Below, one piece after another: positions 25,633 to 34,676 of a stretch of DNA of 64,000 nt. Position numbers and translations under genes: made by a program. Origin of the DNA: Halomonas sp. S3-1-1 (GTDB lineage: Bacteria > Pseudomonadota > Gammaproteobacteria > Pseudomonadales > Halomonadaceae). The stretch's first letter is position 1, and each line of letters opens with the position of its first letter. The DNA is taken from positions 682,001-746,000 of the forward strand of contig NZ_JALGBZ010000002.1 of assembly GCF_023757625.1 (NCBI RefSeq). The letters run 5' to 3'. The notes beneath the pieces were generated by a model that was not told the DNA's origin, did no database searches, and saw nothing but the letters and a program-made list of their open reading frames with translations.

Positions 25633-26279
25633 AGCTAACATTTAACGCTTATGAAACCCTTGTTTTTGATTGCGATGGTGTCGTTCTAAACTCCAATCAG
25701 GTTAAAAGCCAGGCCTTTTATCAAGCTGCGTTGCCTTATGGCAATGCAGCTGCCCAAGCGTTAGTCGATTACCATATACAGAATGGTGGTATCTCTCGCT
25801 ACAAAAAGTTTGCTTATTTTCTCGAAAATCTTGTACCCGGCCAAAAGGGGCCCGCTTTAGATGAGCTGTTAGACCGCTATGCCGCAGAAGTGTATGAAGG
25901 CTTGATGGGTTGTGATATTGCTGAAAGGCTGCAAACGCTACGTGCAATTACCGCCAATGCGCGTTGGCTCATCGTTTCTGGCGGCGACCAAGCAGAGCTG
26001 CGGAAAGTATTTGCCGCTAGAGGTCTAGCTGAGCTGTTTGATGGCGGCATCTTTGGTAGCCCTGATACTAAGGATGAAATACTCACACGAGAGCTTAAAA
26101 AAGGAAATATTCAGCAGCCTGCACTATTTTTAGGCGATAGTAAATATGATTGGCAAGCAGCTTCGGCAGCAAAGCTAGATTTTGTTTTTTTATATAATTG
26201 GAGTGAGGTCACTGATTGGGAAAATTGGACAAAGCAAAATAAAATAAAATACGCTTTGTCACTTGCCCACATCAATTAA
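25629..26279 (+). CDS. HAD-family phosphatase
   Basis: 216 residues; the ATG overlaps the previous TGA (ATGA). Motif I is FDCDGVVLNSN with nucleophile Asp14 and acid Asp16; motif II lies in LIVSGGDQAEL (near 117-127) and motif IV is FLGDSKYDWQAA (near 176-187). The cap is helical (subfamily IA, phosphoglycolate-phosphatase-like). In this context it probably dephosphorylates the 2-keto sugar acid phosphate before cytidylation, as KdsC does for Kdo-8-phosphate, though KdsC is a different, capless HAD. AT content rises at its 3' end. Confidence 0.85.
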   Translation: MKLTFNAYETLVFDCDGVVLNSNQVKSQAFYQAALPYGNAAAQALVDYHIQNGGISRYKKFAYFLENLVPGQKGPALDELLDRYAAEVYEGLMGCDIAERLQTLRAITANARWLIVSGGDQAELRKVFAARGLAELFDGGIFGSPDTKDEILTRELKKGNIQQPALFLGDSKYDWQAASAAKLDFVFLYNWSEVTDWENWTKQNKIKYALSLAHIN

Positions 26280-26332
26280 AGATTTCATGTGATGAGCGTA
26301 AGCTCAGGAACCATTTAATTAATCAGGCTACT

Positions 26333-28864
26333 ATGATTTTAAAAAAATTAAGCTCTCCTGAGCTTATAAGTTGTGTGAAACTCAAGCTAGAGCAAGTTTC
26401 AAATAATTCATCTAACACGGCGTTAGGCAAAACACTTTTTGTTAATAAAAAGCTTGAATTAGCACCTTTCTCATCAATCGACTTCTTTAATTGGGGAGGG
26501 TGGGAGAAAAACCCACTTTCTAACCGCAGCTGGCAATGGCGGCTTAACTGGCTTTCTTTTCTTTCCTATCTGATAGCCTATCACTGTACTTCTAAAGATG
26601 ATGATGTGTTGAGTTTTTCAAAGATAGCTATTCAGTCTTGGCTTGACAGCTACCTTAAAACTGACACTAGTTATCCCTTTGAGTTTATTTGGCACGATCA
26701 TGCTACTGCGTTACGTGCTGAGCAGTTAGTGTTGTTTGTTTATTATTGTCGTGAAAATGCTTCTGAATGGGCTGAGCAACACGATGATTTTCTAAAATAT
26801 GTTGAACATGCGCTAGTAGTACACGCCCAGTGGCTAGCTAAAGATAGCTTCTATTCCGAGCATACTAATCATGGCTTGGAGCAAGCGCGTGTGTTGTTAC
26901 TTCTTGGAACTGTGTTTGAAGGGCAGAATGCGCATGAATGGCAGCAAATTGCTATCCGTAGGATCACTAGTGAACTGAATTTCGCATTCACTGAAGAAGG
27001 TGTTCATGTCGAAAACAGCCCCGCCTATCATGTTTTTGTATTCAAGGTTTTTATAGGAATTATTAAAGATTACCCAGCAGATATGCTGGGTGACTTAGCC
27101 GATAAGTTTGAGCAATTTTCTGCTAAGGCTTTGAGTTTTATTACCTATGTTTTGCGCCCAGATGGCAGCCTCCCCCCTATAGGCGATACCGAACAGTTAC
27201 CGACCTCTGATGCTTATCGGCAAATGTTTGGTCATACGCTTGAATATAAGCATTTTCTCTATGCTTTAACACAAGGGAAAAAGGGTGGCACACCATCAGC
27301 TTTAAATAAAGTGTATGCAAATTCTGGCTATGCGGTCTTCCGTGATAGATGGCCGGAAACAGAATGCTTCGAGCAGGCTTTTCATATTATTATGAAATTG
27401 GGATGCTTGAGTCGTTATCATCATCAGCAAGATGAAGGGCATATATCTGTTTATGGTTGGGGCGAGGACTGGTTAATTGATTCTGGTTTATACAATTATA
27501 TAAATACTGACCCAGTTCGGAAATATATGCGTGGACGGGTGGGCCATAATGTACCTTTAATAAATGGTGCCCGTTATTCAACGGAGTTTGAGCATCGTTT
27601 AAATAATTGGCAAGTGATGGAGTTTAGTGAATCCGATGTGAATCCTGGTGTTACTCTTAAGCTTCAAGTTCTAGAGCCCGTAATACAAATAAGAAAGTTT
27701 GATTTTTTAACGGAATCTAAGCGCTTAAATATTGCTGATTATTTTAAATTTACTGATGAGTGTGCACGCGATATAGTTTTACAATGGCATTTTCCTAGCG
27801 ATAAAACTATTTCAGTTATAGATAAAAAAGTATGTATTTCCTCTGTTTCAGGAAATCAGTGTATACTTACTTTTAAAAATGAACAGCCTGATGAGATTCA
27901 TCTGTTAAAAGGCCGTAAAGATGACAGGGTTTATAGCTGTATATCATATAAAGCTAATTCATTAGACGACTCTCAAGCGGTACGGGTCGTATTTAAAAGC
28001 CGATATTCTTTGGACGTTGAAAGTGCTTTCGAGTTTTTAGCTTTGGAGGATCCACTCGGCTTGAGTCCAGCTTCTACGATTCATGAAGTCTATACAAACG
28101 GTAAGGTTTTTAAGATTGATCTGCCTGACTTTAAAACTGACTATATCCAAAAGTCTATCGCTAAAAATTCGAAGCCCTACGAAGCTGAAATGCTTGAGGC
28201 GATGTCCATTGGGTTAAATCCGATGGATTTGGTTTTAGATGTAGGTGCAAATATTGGTAACCACACTCTTTATTTTGCCTGTGTTTTAGGTTGTCAAGTA
28301 CGTGCCTACGAGCCTAATAAGCGTTTGCATCAGCCTTTAAGTAATAGTGTCAAATTAAATGGTATTGCTGAACTGGTTCAAGTATTCCCTTGTGGGGTTG
28401 GTAGAGGGCCATCTAAAGCTAAACTAAAAGAATTGAATGAAAGTAACTTGGGATCACAGTCACTGGAATTATTAGATGAAGGCAGTATAGGTATTGACGT
28501 TGTTCGTTTAGATGACCAAGTTTTTGAGTCACCAGTGGCTGCTATAAAGATAGATGTTGAAGGTATGGAGTTAGCGGTTCTTGAAGGCGCTGAGGATTTG
28601 ATTCAAAAAGATCAGCCTTTGTTAGTGGTTGAGTCAGTCGATGTTGCTCATTATGATACTCTGCAAAATTTTATTAAAAGAAATAACTACATTTATTGCA
28701 GTTCTTTTAATGGTACGCCGACACATTTTTTTATTCACCAAGATAAAGTTGCTGGCTCCCCTTGGATAGACTTGTTTTTTGCTAAAGGACGAGAGTTTTA
28801 CCAGATGCGTCATTACCATAAAAAGTTAAAAAAGACATTGCAACAACTCAATAAAATAAAATAA
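26333..28864 (+). CDS. heparinase II/III-like domain fused to FkbM methyltransferase
   Basis: 843 residues, AT-rich, no signal peptide. Residues about 60-310 are the all-helical heparinase-like part (WHDHATALRAEQL, SEHTNHGLEQARVLL, FTEEGVHVENSPAYH, DGSLPPIGDTEQ); residues about 320-590 are the beta-sandwich half (LSRYHHQQDEGHISVYGWG near 357-375, GHNVPLINGARY). The catalytic-type Asn/His/Tyr residues of PL12/PL15-like lyases are visible. Residues about 615-820 are an FkbM SAM-dependent methyltransferase (VLDVGANIGNHTLYFA near 633-648, YEPNK, IKIDVEGME). Without a signal it should act in the cytoplasm, perhaps editing and O-methylating the polymer or its end. The fusion is unusual. Confidence 0.85.
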   Translation: MILKKLSSPELISCVKLKLEQVSNNSSNTALGKTLFVNKKLELAPFSSIDFFNWGGWEKNPLSNRSWQWRLNWLSFLSYLIAYHCTSKDDDVLSFSKIAIQSWLDSYLKTDTSYPFEFIWHDHATALRAEQLVLFVYYCRENASEWAEQHDDFLKYVEHALVVHAQWLAKDSFYSEHTNHGLEQARVLLLLGTVFEGQNAHEWQQIAIRRITSELNFAFTEEGVHVENSPAYHVFVFKVFIGIIKDYPADMLGDLADKFEQFSAKALSFITYVLRPDGSLPPIGDTEQLPTSDAYRQMFGHTLEYKHFLYALTQGKKGGTPSALNKVYANSGYAVFRDRWPETECFEQAFHIIMKLGCLSRYHHQQDEGHISVYGWGEDWLIDSGLYNYINTDPVRKYMRGRVGHNVPLINGARYSTEFEHRLNNWQVMEFSESDVNPGVTLKLQVLEPVIQIRKFDFLTESKRLNIADYFKFTDECARDIVLQWHFPSDKTISVIDKKVCISSVSGNQCILTFKNEQPDEIHLLKGRKDDRVYSCISYKANSLDDSQAVRVVFKSRYSLDVESAFEFLALEDPLGLSPASTIHEVYTNGKVFKIDLPDFKTDYIQKSIAKNSKPYEAEMLEAMSIGLNPMDLVLDVGANIGNHTLYFACVLGCQVRAYEPNKRLHQPLSNSVKLNGIAELVQVFPCGVGRGPSKAKLKELNESNLGSQSLELLDEGSIGIDVVRLDDQVFESPVAAIKIDVEGMELAVLEGAEDLIQKDQPLLVVESVDVAHYDTLQNFIKRNNYIYCSSFNGTPTHFFIHQDKVAGSPWIDLFFAKGREFYQMRHYHKKLKKTLQQLNKIK

Positions 28865-28961
28865 TAAAAGAGATTATATTTTCGCTGGTCAATAATGAAT
28901 TTCTAGGATAGAACCGTAACATGCTTACGTTCTACATATTTGAGATATCATTAGTCTATTT

Positions 28962-28998
28962 CTTGATTAGTAGTATTTTTATATCTACTAGTCACAAG
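28962..28998 (+). terminator. possible weak terminator hairpin
   Basis: An imperfect stem (CTTGATTAGTAG with CTACTAGTCACAAG) is followed by GTTTTAATC. It would end the AT-rich segment before glmS. Pairing is imperfect and the T run short. Confidence 0.3.
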
Positions 28999-29693
28999 GT
29001 TTTAATCATTTTCAGGACTATCTATGTGCGGGATTGTCGGCGCGATCAGCGCAAAGGAATGTACTAACTTTCTACTCTCTGGGTTATCCACCTTGGAGTA
29101 TCGCGGCTATGATTCGTCAGGGCTTGCTCTGTTGTCAGATGAGGTAAACGGCAGCCTTAAGGGTGCTCATATCAAGGGGCGGGTAGCAGAACTTGCGGGC
29201 AAGGTAGAAGAGGAGAGTATTAACGGTAACGTGGGTATCGCATATACCCGATGAGCCACCCACGGAGTGCCCGCGGAGCGTAATGCGCATCCGCATATAT
29301 CTGAAGGGTTGGCGGTAGTACATAACGGCATTATTGAAAACTATGAAGCCTTGCGTGAGCAGCTCCAGAGCTTGGGTTAAGAATTTACCTCCGATACTGA
29401 TACCGATACCATCGTCCACCTGATTCAAGCCTGTTTCAAAGGCCAGATTGGCGAACCGACGGAAATCTGTTTTCTGCCGTGTAGTGCGCAGTGGCTTACT
29501 TGAAAGGCGCGTTTGCTCTTGCCGTGATCAGTGAAGAGGAGCCGGATTGTCTAGTGGTCGCGCGTGAAGGCTCGCCGTTGATGTTGGGCATTGCTGACGA
29601 TGGCCATTACGCGGCCTCCGATGCATCCGACGTCACCCCCAGATTGAGTAGCGCTACACTTTAGAGTCCAATCCTATGCTAAGGAGATTGGAC

Positions 29694-29957
29694 ATGAAGA
29701 AGCGTTTCAGCGAAGAACAGATCATTGGCTTCTTGGGCGAAGCGGAGGCGGGACTGCCCATCAAGGAGCTATGTCGTCGGCATGGCTTCTCGGAAGCCAG
29801 TTATTACCTTTGGCGCAGCAAGTTTGGTGGCATGAGCGTCCCCGATTCCAAGCGACTGAAAGAGCTCGAAGCCGAAAATGGACGCCTGAAAAAGCTGCTC
29901 GCGGAGTCGCTATTGGAGATGGAGGTCACTCGCGAGGCGCTGAGAAAAAAGTGGTGA
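29694..29957 (+). CDS. IS3-family transposase OrfA
   Basis: 87 residues from the ATG at 29694 with AAGGAG at 29681-29686. It carries a helix-turn-helix ([16 protein letters not shown] ... [21 protein letters not shown]) and a C-terminal leucine-zipper-like helix ([17 protein letters not shown]), the standard OrfA plan. The A6G heptamer at 29945-29951 lies just before its stop, where ribosomes can slip -1 to make the OrfAB transposase. OrfA alone usually binds the terminal repeats and regulates transposition. Confidence 0.93.
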   Translation: MKKRFSEEQIIGFLGEAEAGLPIKELCRRHGFSEASYYLWRSKFGGMSVPDSKRLKELEAENGRLKKLLAESLLEMEVTREALRKKW

Positions 29958-30814
29958 GCGCCCTGGCACGTCGAGACGTGGTGCATTTTATGGTGTCACG
30001 TGGCCTGAGTGAGCGTCGAGCGCTCCGTGTCATTCGTATGAGTGCCAGTGCATTGCGCTACCAACCGGCCCCAGACCGCAATGCGGCATTGCGTGAACGC
30101 ATTATTGCCTTGGCACACCGGCATCGTCGTTACGGCGCGGGCATGATCTACCTGAAGCTGCGTCAAGCCGGTGAACAAGTCAATCACAAGCGCGTCGAGC
30201 GCCTCTACGCGGCGGCTCGGTTGCAGGTAAAGCGACGCAAGCGTAAGAAGATTCTTCTGTCTGAACGCAAGCCCCTGGGCCGCCCTGGTGCTGCCAATCA
30301 GGTCTGGTCAATGGATTTTGTGTTTGACCGCGCGGCGGAAGGGAGAGTGATCAAGAACCTCACCATTGTCGACGACGCCACCCATGAAGCCGTGGCTATC
30401 GTGCCTGACCGTGCCATTGACGGGCTGTCGTTAACACGGATTCTGGACCATCTAGCGCTACAACGTAGCCTTCCAAGTGCCCTTCGTACGGATAATGGAA
30501 AGGAGTTCTGCGGACGCGCCATGCTGACGTGGGCTCATCAACGTGGTGTTGCCCTGTTTTTAATCGAACCTGGAAAGCCCAATCAAAACGCCTACATCGA
30601 ATCGTTCAACGGGCGTTTTAGAGACGAATGTCTAAATGAGCACTGGTTCACCAGCCTACATCACGCGAGGGTCATCATTGAGGCGTGGCGACGGGAGTAT
30701 AACGAAGAAAGACCGAAGAAGAGTCTTGGCGGGCTAACGCCTTCCGCCTATGCCGAGCAACTGGTGTTAAAAAACGATAAAGTAACGTCAGACTCTAAAT
30801 CCAGGTGCTACTGA
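29951..30814 (+). CDS. IS3-family transposase OrfB (DDE domain, made as OrfAB)
   Basis: About 287 residues from the frameshift point. An HTH_21-type segment ([28 protein letters not shown]) is followed by an rve integrase core with the full DDE triad: [13 protein letters not shown] and [12 protein letters not shown]. The end, [20 protein letters not shown], is typical. No disabling mutation is seen, so this copy may be active. The upstream part of the same open frame, from 29771, is out of frame with OrfA and is not a separate protein. Confidence 0.92.
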   Translation: MVSALARRDVVHFMVSRGLSERRALRVIRMSASALRYQPAPDRNAALRERIIALAHRHRRYGAGMIYLKLRQAGEQVNHKRVERLYAAARLQVKRRKRKKILLSERKPLGRPGAANQVWSMDFVFDRAAEGRVIKNLTIVDDATHEAVAIVPDRAIDGLSLTRILDHLALQRSLPSALRTDNGKEFCGRAMLTWAHQRGVALFLIEPGKPNQNAYIESFNGRFRDECLNEHWFTSLHHARVIIEAWRREYNEERPKKSLGGLTPSAYAEQLVLKNDKVTSDSKSRCY

Positions 30815-31702
30815 AGATGGGGTGACGTCGGCAACATGCCAAATCGCTTGGGCATTGCCACACGCTGTCTATTTGAAACGTGCCGGAATCCGCCATCTTT
30901 CTCGAAACTACGCTGCGCTTCATTACCCGTGCCGGCCCTGAAATCGACGTAGCCTCTACCAAGGCGTTTACCACCCAACTGAGCGCGCTGTTTCTGCTAA
31001 CGCTTCTGCTGACCAAGGCCCATCAGCGCTTGGGTAACGAGGACGAAAAAGCCTACCTGGACGAACTACGCCATCTGCCTATCGCGGTCGATAAGGTACT
31101 GGCGTTGGAACCTGGTATCGAAGCTTGGGCCAAGCAGTTTGCCGAAAAGCATCATGCGTTGTTTCTGGGCCGCGGTCGGCATTACCCCATTGCGCTGGAA
31201 GGTGCGCTGAAACTGAAAGAGATCTCCTGCATTCACGCAGAAGCCTACACGGCGGGGGAGCTCAAGCACGGCCCCTTGGCACTGGTCGATTCTGAAATGC
31301 CCGTAGTGGTCGTCGCCCCTAATGATGAAATGCTAGAGAAGCTCAAGACCAACATGCGGGAGGTCAGCGCCCGGGGTGGCCAGCTGTATGTATTTGCCGA
31401 TGGTGACAGCGCCGTGCAGGCATCCGAAGGTATCAACGTTCTAATGATGCCGGAGCACTACGGCCTGCTTTCGCCGGTGTTGCACGTCGTGGCGCTCCAG
31501 CTGCTTTCCTACCATGTAGCGCTCGTAAAAGGCACGGATGTCGATAAGCCCCGTAATCTGGCCAAAAGCGTCACCGTCGAGTAGTGCAATGTGGCGTCTT
31601 TCCGACGCCCCCAAGCCACTTACTCTTGCCTGAAAACGTTCTTACACGCTAAAGACTATTCATCCATTGTTAGTGCACGCAGAGCAAAATTTATACTCTG
31701 CC

Positions 31703-31814
31703 GACTCACGACTCACGACTCACGACTCACGACTCACGACTCACGACTCACGACTCACGACTCACGACTCACGACTCACGACTCACGACTCACGACTCAC
31801 GACTCACGACTAAT
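31703..31814 (+). repeat. perfect tandem 7-bp repeat (GACTCAC, 15 copies)
   Basis: Fifteen identical GACTCAC units from 31703 to 31807 and one degenerate unit after them. It fills the spacer between the glmS remnant and glmM and ends 17 bases before the glmM ATG. It is the purest of the heptamer tracts, which suggests recent expansion. Confidence 0.95.
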
Positions 31815-31831
31815 CATTTAGGTACCCCAGC

Positions 31832-33181
31832 ATGCGACAATACTTCGGCACTGATGGTGTACGCGGCCGTGTAGGCGAATTCCCAATGACGCCCAGCTTT
31901 GCCATGAAGCTTGGGTGGGCCGCAGGCCAGGTGCTGGGCGCGGAAGGTATTAAAGAGGTTTTGATTGGTAAGGACACGCGAGCCAGCGGCTATATGCTGG
32001 AGTCCGCATTGGAGGCGGGCTTTTCCGCCGCCGGGGTCAATGTGGCCCTGGTGGGCCCGCTGCCTACTCCGGGCGTGGCGTATTTGACCTCTACGTTTCG
32101 GGCCGACGCGGGCGTCGTCATCAGCGCCTCGCACAACCCGTTTTACGATAACGGCATCAAAATATTCGCTCAGGGCGGCAACAAGCTGACCGATGCCCAA
32201 GAGCAGGAGATCGAGCGCTGGCTACAGGTAGCGCTCGAAGGTGATATGACCTGCGTGGAGTCCAGCCAGTTGGGTAAGGCGCGGCGTATCGATGATGCCG
32301 CCTGCCGCTACACAGAATACTGCAAGGCAAACCTGCCCGGCGCGCTGAGTCTTAACGGCTTGAAGATCGTAGTGGACTGCGCTAACGGTGCCGCCTATAA
32401 GGTAGCGCCCGCCGTCTACCGCGAACTCGGCGCAGAGTTGATCAGCATTCACGACACGCCCAACGGAGTGAATATCAATGCCGGGTGCGGCGCTACCTCC
32501 ATGCAGAGCCTGCGCGCTGCAGTGCTCGAACACAAAGCCGATGTGGGTATCGCCCTGGATGGCGATGCCGACCGCCTGATGATGGTCGACCACACCGGCA
32601 CGGTGGTAGATGGTGACGAGCTTTTGTATCTATTGGCAAAAGATGCCCAAGCCGCGGGCTATACGGGCGGGGTCGTGGGTACTCAAATGAGCAACTTGGG
32701 CCTCGAGCACGCCTTGCATGCGTTAGGTGTACCCTTTCAACGTGCCAAAGTGGGCGACCGTTATGTGATGGCGCAGCTAAAAGCGACGGGGTGGCGGCTG
32801 GGCGGTGAAGGCTCCGGGCATCTTTTGAGCCTGGACCATGCCTCTACCGGCGATGCGGTGATCGCCTCGCTGCGAGTGCTTACTTGCCTTCTGCGGCAAC
32901 AAATGAATCTGTTCGATGCCAAGCAGGGCATGCAGAAGCTTCCACAAACGCTCATTAACGTGCGCTTCAGGCCCGTTGGTGAAATAAGCCCCCTTGAAAC
33001 GCCAGCGGTCAAACGAGTCGTGGCGGATGTCGAAGCCAAGCTGGGGGAGAGTGGCCGGGTGTTGCTGCGTAAATCTGGTACTGAGCCGATGATTCGCGTG
33101 ATGGTGGAAGCCACGAACGCCCAAACCGCTGACGCCGCTGCCACGGATATCGCCGATGTGATTCGGGAGTCGGTAGGCTAG
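31832..33181 (+). CDS. glmM: phosphoglucosamine mutase GlmM
   Basis: 449 residues, the normal length. It converts glucosamine-6-phosphate to glucosamine-1-phosphate for UDP-GlcNAc synthesis. YFGTDGVRG opens the protein; the phosphoserine is Ser100 in ISASHNP; the Mg-binding loop is DGDADR (about 244-249); the sugar-binding GEGSGH (about 326-331) and phosphate-binding [12 protein letters not shown] (about 411-422) are intact. It stands next to the decayed glmS, so an original glmS-glmM pair is likely. It is probably a second copy dedicated to the capsule, as the housekeeping glmM is usually near ftsH/folP. Confidence 0.95.
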   Translation: MRQYFGTDGVRGRVGEFPMTPSFAMKLGWAAGQVLGAEGIKEVLIGKDTRASGYMLESALEAGFSAAGVNVALVGPLPTPGVAYLTSTFRADAGVVISASHNPFYDNGIKIFAQGGNKLTDAQEQEIERWLQVALEGDMTCVESSQLGKARRIDDAACRYTEYCKANLPGALSLNGLKIVVDCANGAAYKVAPAVYRELGAELISIHDTPNGVNINAGCGATSMQSLRAAVLEHKADVGIALDGDADRLMMVDHTGTVVDGDELLYLLAKDAQAAGYTGGVVGTQMSNLGLEHALHALGVPFQRAKVGDRYVMAQLKATGWRLGGEGSGHLLSLDHASTGDAVIASLRVLTCLLRQQMNLFDAKQGMQKLPQTLINVRFRPVGEISPLETPAVKRVVADVEAKLGESGRVLLRKSGTEPMIRVMVEATNAQTADAAATDIADVIRESVG

Positions 33182-33233
33182 CCCGTTCTGTTCCGTTACT
33201 ATTTAAATACTTGAAACGGATGGATGTAATGAG

Positions 33234-34424
33234 ATGGCGCTTAATGGGGTGTCCAAATTGAAAATAGCGGTTGCCGGTACGGGCTATGTAGGTCTTTCCA
33301 ACGCGGTGCTTCTGGCTCAGCATCAGGAAGTGGTGGCGGTGGATGTTGTGGCTGAAAAGGTAAAGCTGATCAACGCCCGGCAATCGCCCATCGAAGATGC
33401 CGAAATCGAAGCGTTCTTCCGGGATAAGGCATTGAACCTGACAGCGACGCTGGATAAGGAACTCGCCTACGCCAACGCCGACTACGTCATCATCGCCACG
33501 CCTACCAACTACGATGCCGTCACCAACTATTTTGATACCTCCAGCGTCGAGTCGGTAATCCAGGATGTCATGCGCATCAATCCAGAGGCGGTCATGGTCG
33601 TCAAGTCCACCGTGCCGGTGGGGTACACTAAAGAGGCAAGCGAGCGCTTCGGCACCCGCAACCTGATTTTCTCGCCGGAGTTTCTGCGTGAAGGCAAGGC
33701 GCTTTACGATAACCTGCACCCATCGCGTATCGTGGTAGGCGAGCGTTCCGAGCGTGCCGAGCGCTTCGCGGGGCTGTTGAAAGCCGGCGCCGTCAAGCAG
33801 GATATCCCCACACTATTCGTCGATAGTACCGAAGCCGAGGCGATCAAGCTGTTTGCCAACACCTACCTTGCCATGCGCGTGGCTTACTTCAACGAGCTGG
33901 ATACCTACGCCGAAACCCATGGACTGGATGCCCGGCAAATCATCGAAGGGGTGGGGCTCGACCCGCGTATTGGTATGCACTACCACAACCCAAGCTTTGG
34001 CTACGGGGGGTACTGCCTACCCAAGGATACCAAGCAGCTATTGGCCAATTACGAAAATGTACCCAACAACCTGATTGGTGCCATCGTCGAAGCCAACCGT
34101 ACGCGCAAGGATTTCATCGCCCAGTCGGTGCTTAAGCGCAACCCCAGAGTGGTGGGCGTTTACCGGCTCATCATGAAGTCTGGTTCGGATAACTTTCGTG
34201 CTAGCGCCATGCAGGGGGTGATGAAACGCATCAAGGCTAAGGGAGTCGAGGTTGTCGTTTACGAACCGGTACTGGAAGAGGCGTATTTCTACAACTCGGA
34301 AGTCATGAAGGATCTAGAGGCGTTCAAGCAGCGCTGCGATGTTATCATTGCCAACCGCATGGTCGATGACATCGTCGATGTGCGCGAGAAAGTCTATACG
34401 CGAGATCTGTTCGGGCAGGATTGA
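33234..34424 (+). CDS. ugd: UDP-glucose 6-dehydrogenase
   Basis: 396 residues. It oxidises UDP-glucose to UDP-glucuronate. [13 protein letters not shown] (near residues 9-21), STVPVGYT (near 124-131), FSPEFLREG (near 146-154) and the catalytic cysteine in [14 protein letters not shown] (about residue 262) are all present. The ATG at 33234 gives eight residues before KIAVAG; a TTG at 33258 would match the usual family start, so the true start is uncertain. With galU and pgm further downstream, the route glucose-6-phosphate to UDP-GlcA is complete. A terminator lies about 80 bp after the stop. Confidence 0.95.
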   Translation: MALNGVSKLKIAVAGTGYVGLSNAVLLAQHQEVVAVDVVAEKVKLINARQSPIEDAEIEAFFRDKALNLTATLDKELAYANADYVIIATPTNYDAVTNYFDTSSVESVIQDVMRINPEAVMVVKSTVPVGYTKEASERFGTRNLIFSPEFLREGKALYDNLHPSRIVVGERSERAERFAGLLKAGAVKQDIPTLFVDSTEAEAIKLFANTYLAMRVAYFNELDTYAETHGLDARQIIEGVGLDPRIGMHYHNPSFGYGGYCLPKDTKQLLANYENVPNNLIGAIVEANRTRKDFIAQSVLKRNPRVVGVYRLIMKSGSDNFRASAMQGVMKRIKAKGVEVVVYEPVLEEAYFYNSEVMKDLEAFKQRCDVIIANRMVDDIVDVREKVYTRDLFGQD

Positions 34425-34500
34425 GGCCGTACCCGTTAGTAGCTCTGCGATAACGACGCAAGGGTGTACCGCAAGCGCACAGTGAACCTTTAGTGATATC

Positions 34501-34526
34501 AATGCTCGCATTTGCGAGCATTTTTC
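34501..34526 (+). terminator. Rho-independent terminator after ugd
   Basis: A perfect 9-bp stem (34501-34509 with 34514-34522), 4-base loop, then a run of T. RfaH-type antitermination could let transcription pass into the glycosyltransferase genes. Confidence 0.8.
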
Positions 34527-34565
34527 GATGTGTAGGTGGTCGTCGGCCTTCGTGATCGTGTTTTG

Positions 34566-34625
34566 TTGAATCGAGTGTTGTTGAACCGACTGTTTTGAAC
34601 CGGTCGCCGTTGAACCGGTCATCGT
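34566..34625 (+). repeat. four copies of a TTGAACCG-type repeat
   Basis: TTGAATCG at 34566 and TTGAACCG at 34581, 34595 and 34610, spaced 14-15 bp; the last two extend to TTGAACCGGTC. No coding sequence is apparent here. It is unlike the heptamer family. Confidence 0.6.
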
Positions 34626-34676
34626 CATACCCCTTGTTCTTGCATCATGATGAGTTCTAGATATCAGGGAAAGCTA

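Larger units (their letters stand above)
29627..30831 (+). mobile_element. IS3-family insertion sequence, IS407-type
   Basis: 1205 bp bounded by perfect 13-bp inverted repeats (CCGACGTCACCCC at 29627-29639 and its complement at 30819-30831); weaker inverted similarity extends inward to TTTAGAGTC. It holds orfA and orfB in overlapping frames with an A6G slippery site. OrfA and OrfB sequences fit the IS407 group of the IS3 family. The flanking 4 bases differ (GCAT left, CAAC right), so no target duplication remains, which fits the adjacent loss of part of glmS. Exact ends are inferred from the repeats. Confidence 0.85.
29024..31584 (+). pseudogene. glmS: glmS, decayed glucosamine-6-phosphate synthase, split by IS
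   Basis: Starts MCGIVGAI with the catalytic Cys2 of the glutaminase domain. A TGA (29252-29254) replaces the Trp of the HTRWATHG motif and a TAA (29378-29380) the Tyr of LGYEFTSDTDT. A frameshift near 29465-29472 and a TAG (29482-29484) follow; homology goes on to AASDA at about 29626. The IS element then intervenes. After it, homology resumes at HAKSLGH (30835), has another TGA (30874-30876, Cys of SICNVPES), and runs cleanly through [20 protein letters not shown] to the stop at 31584. About 180 codons between the halves are missing. It cannot make an active enzyme; a functional glmS must exist elsewhere. glmM follows. Confidence 0.92.

Noticed and set aside
30880..31584. Open frame of 234 codons that reads as the C-terminal sugar isomerase domain of GlmS
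   Set aside because: It is the 3' remnant of the disrupted glmS; a stop codon interrupts the homologous frame just upstream and there is no ribosome-binding site, so it is not annotated as a separate gene.
31703..31807. Possible CRISPR-like array
   Set aside because: Units are 7 bp with no spacers; this is a simple tandem repeat.
31591..31821. Open frame encoding a repeated THDSRLT protein
   Set aside because: It is the direct translation of the GACTCAC tandem repeat; no start signal or codon bias supports a protein.
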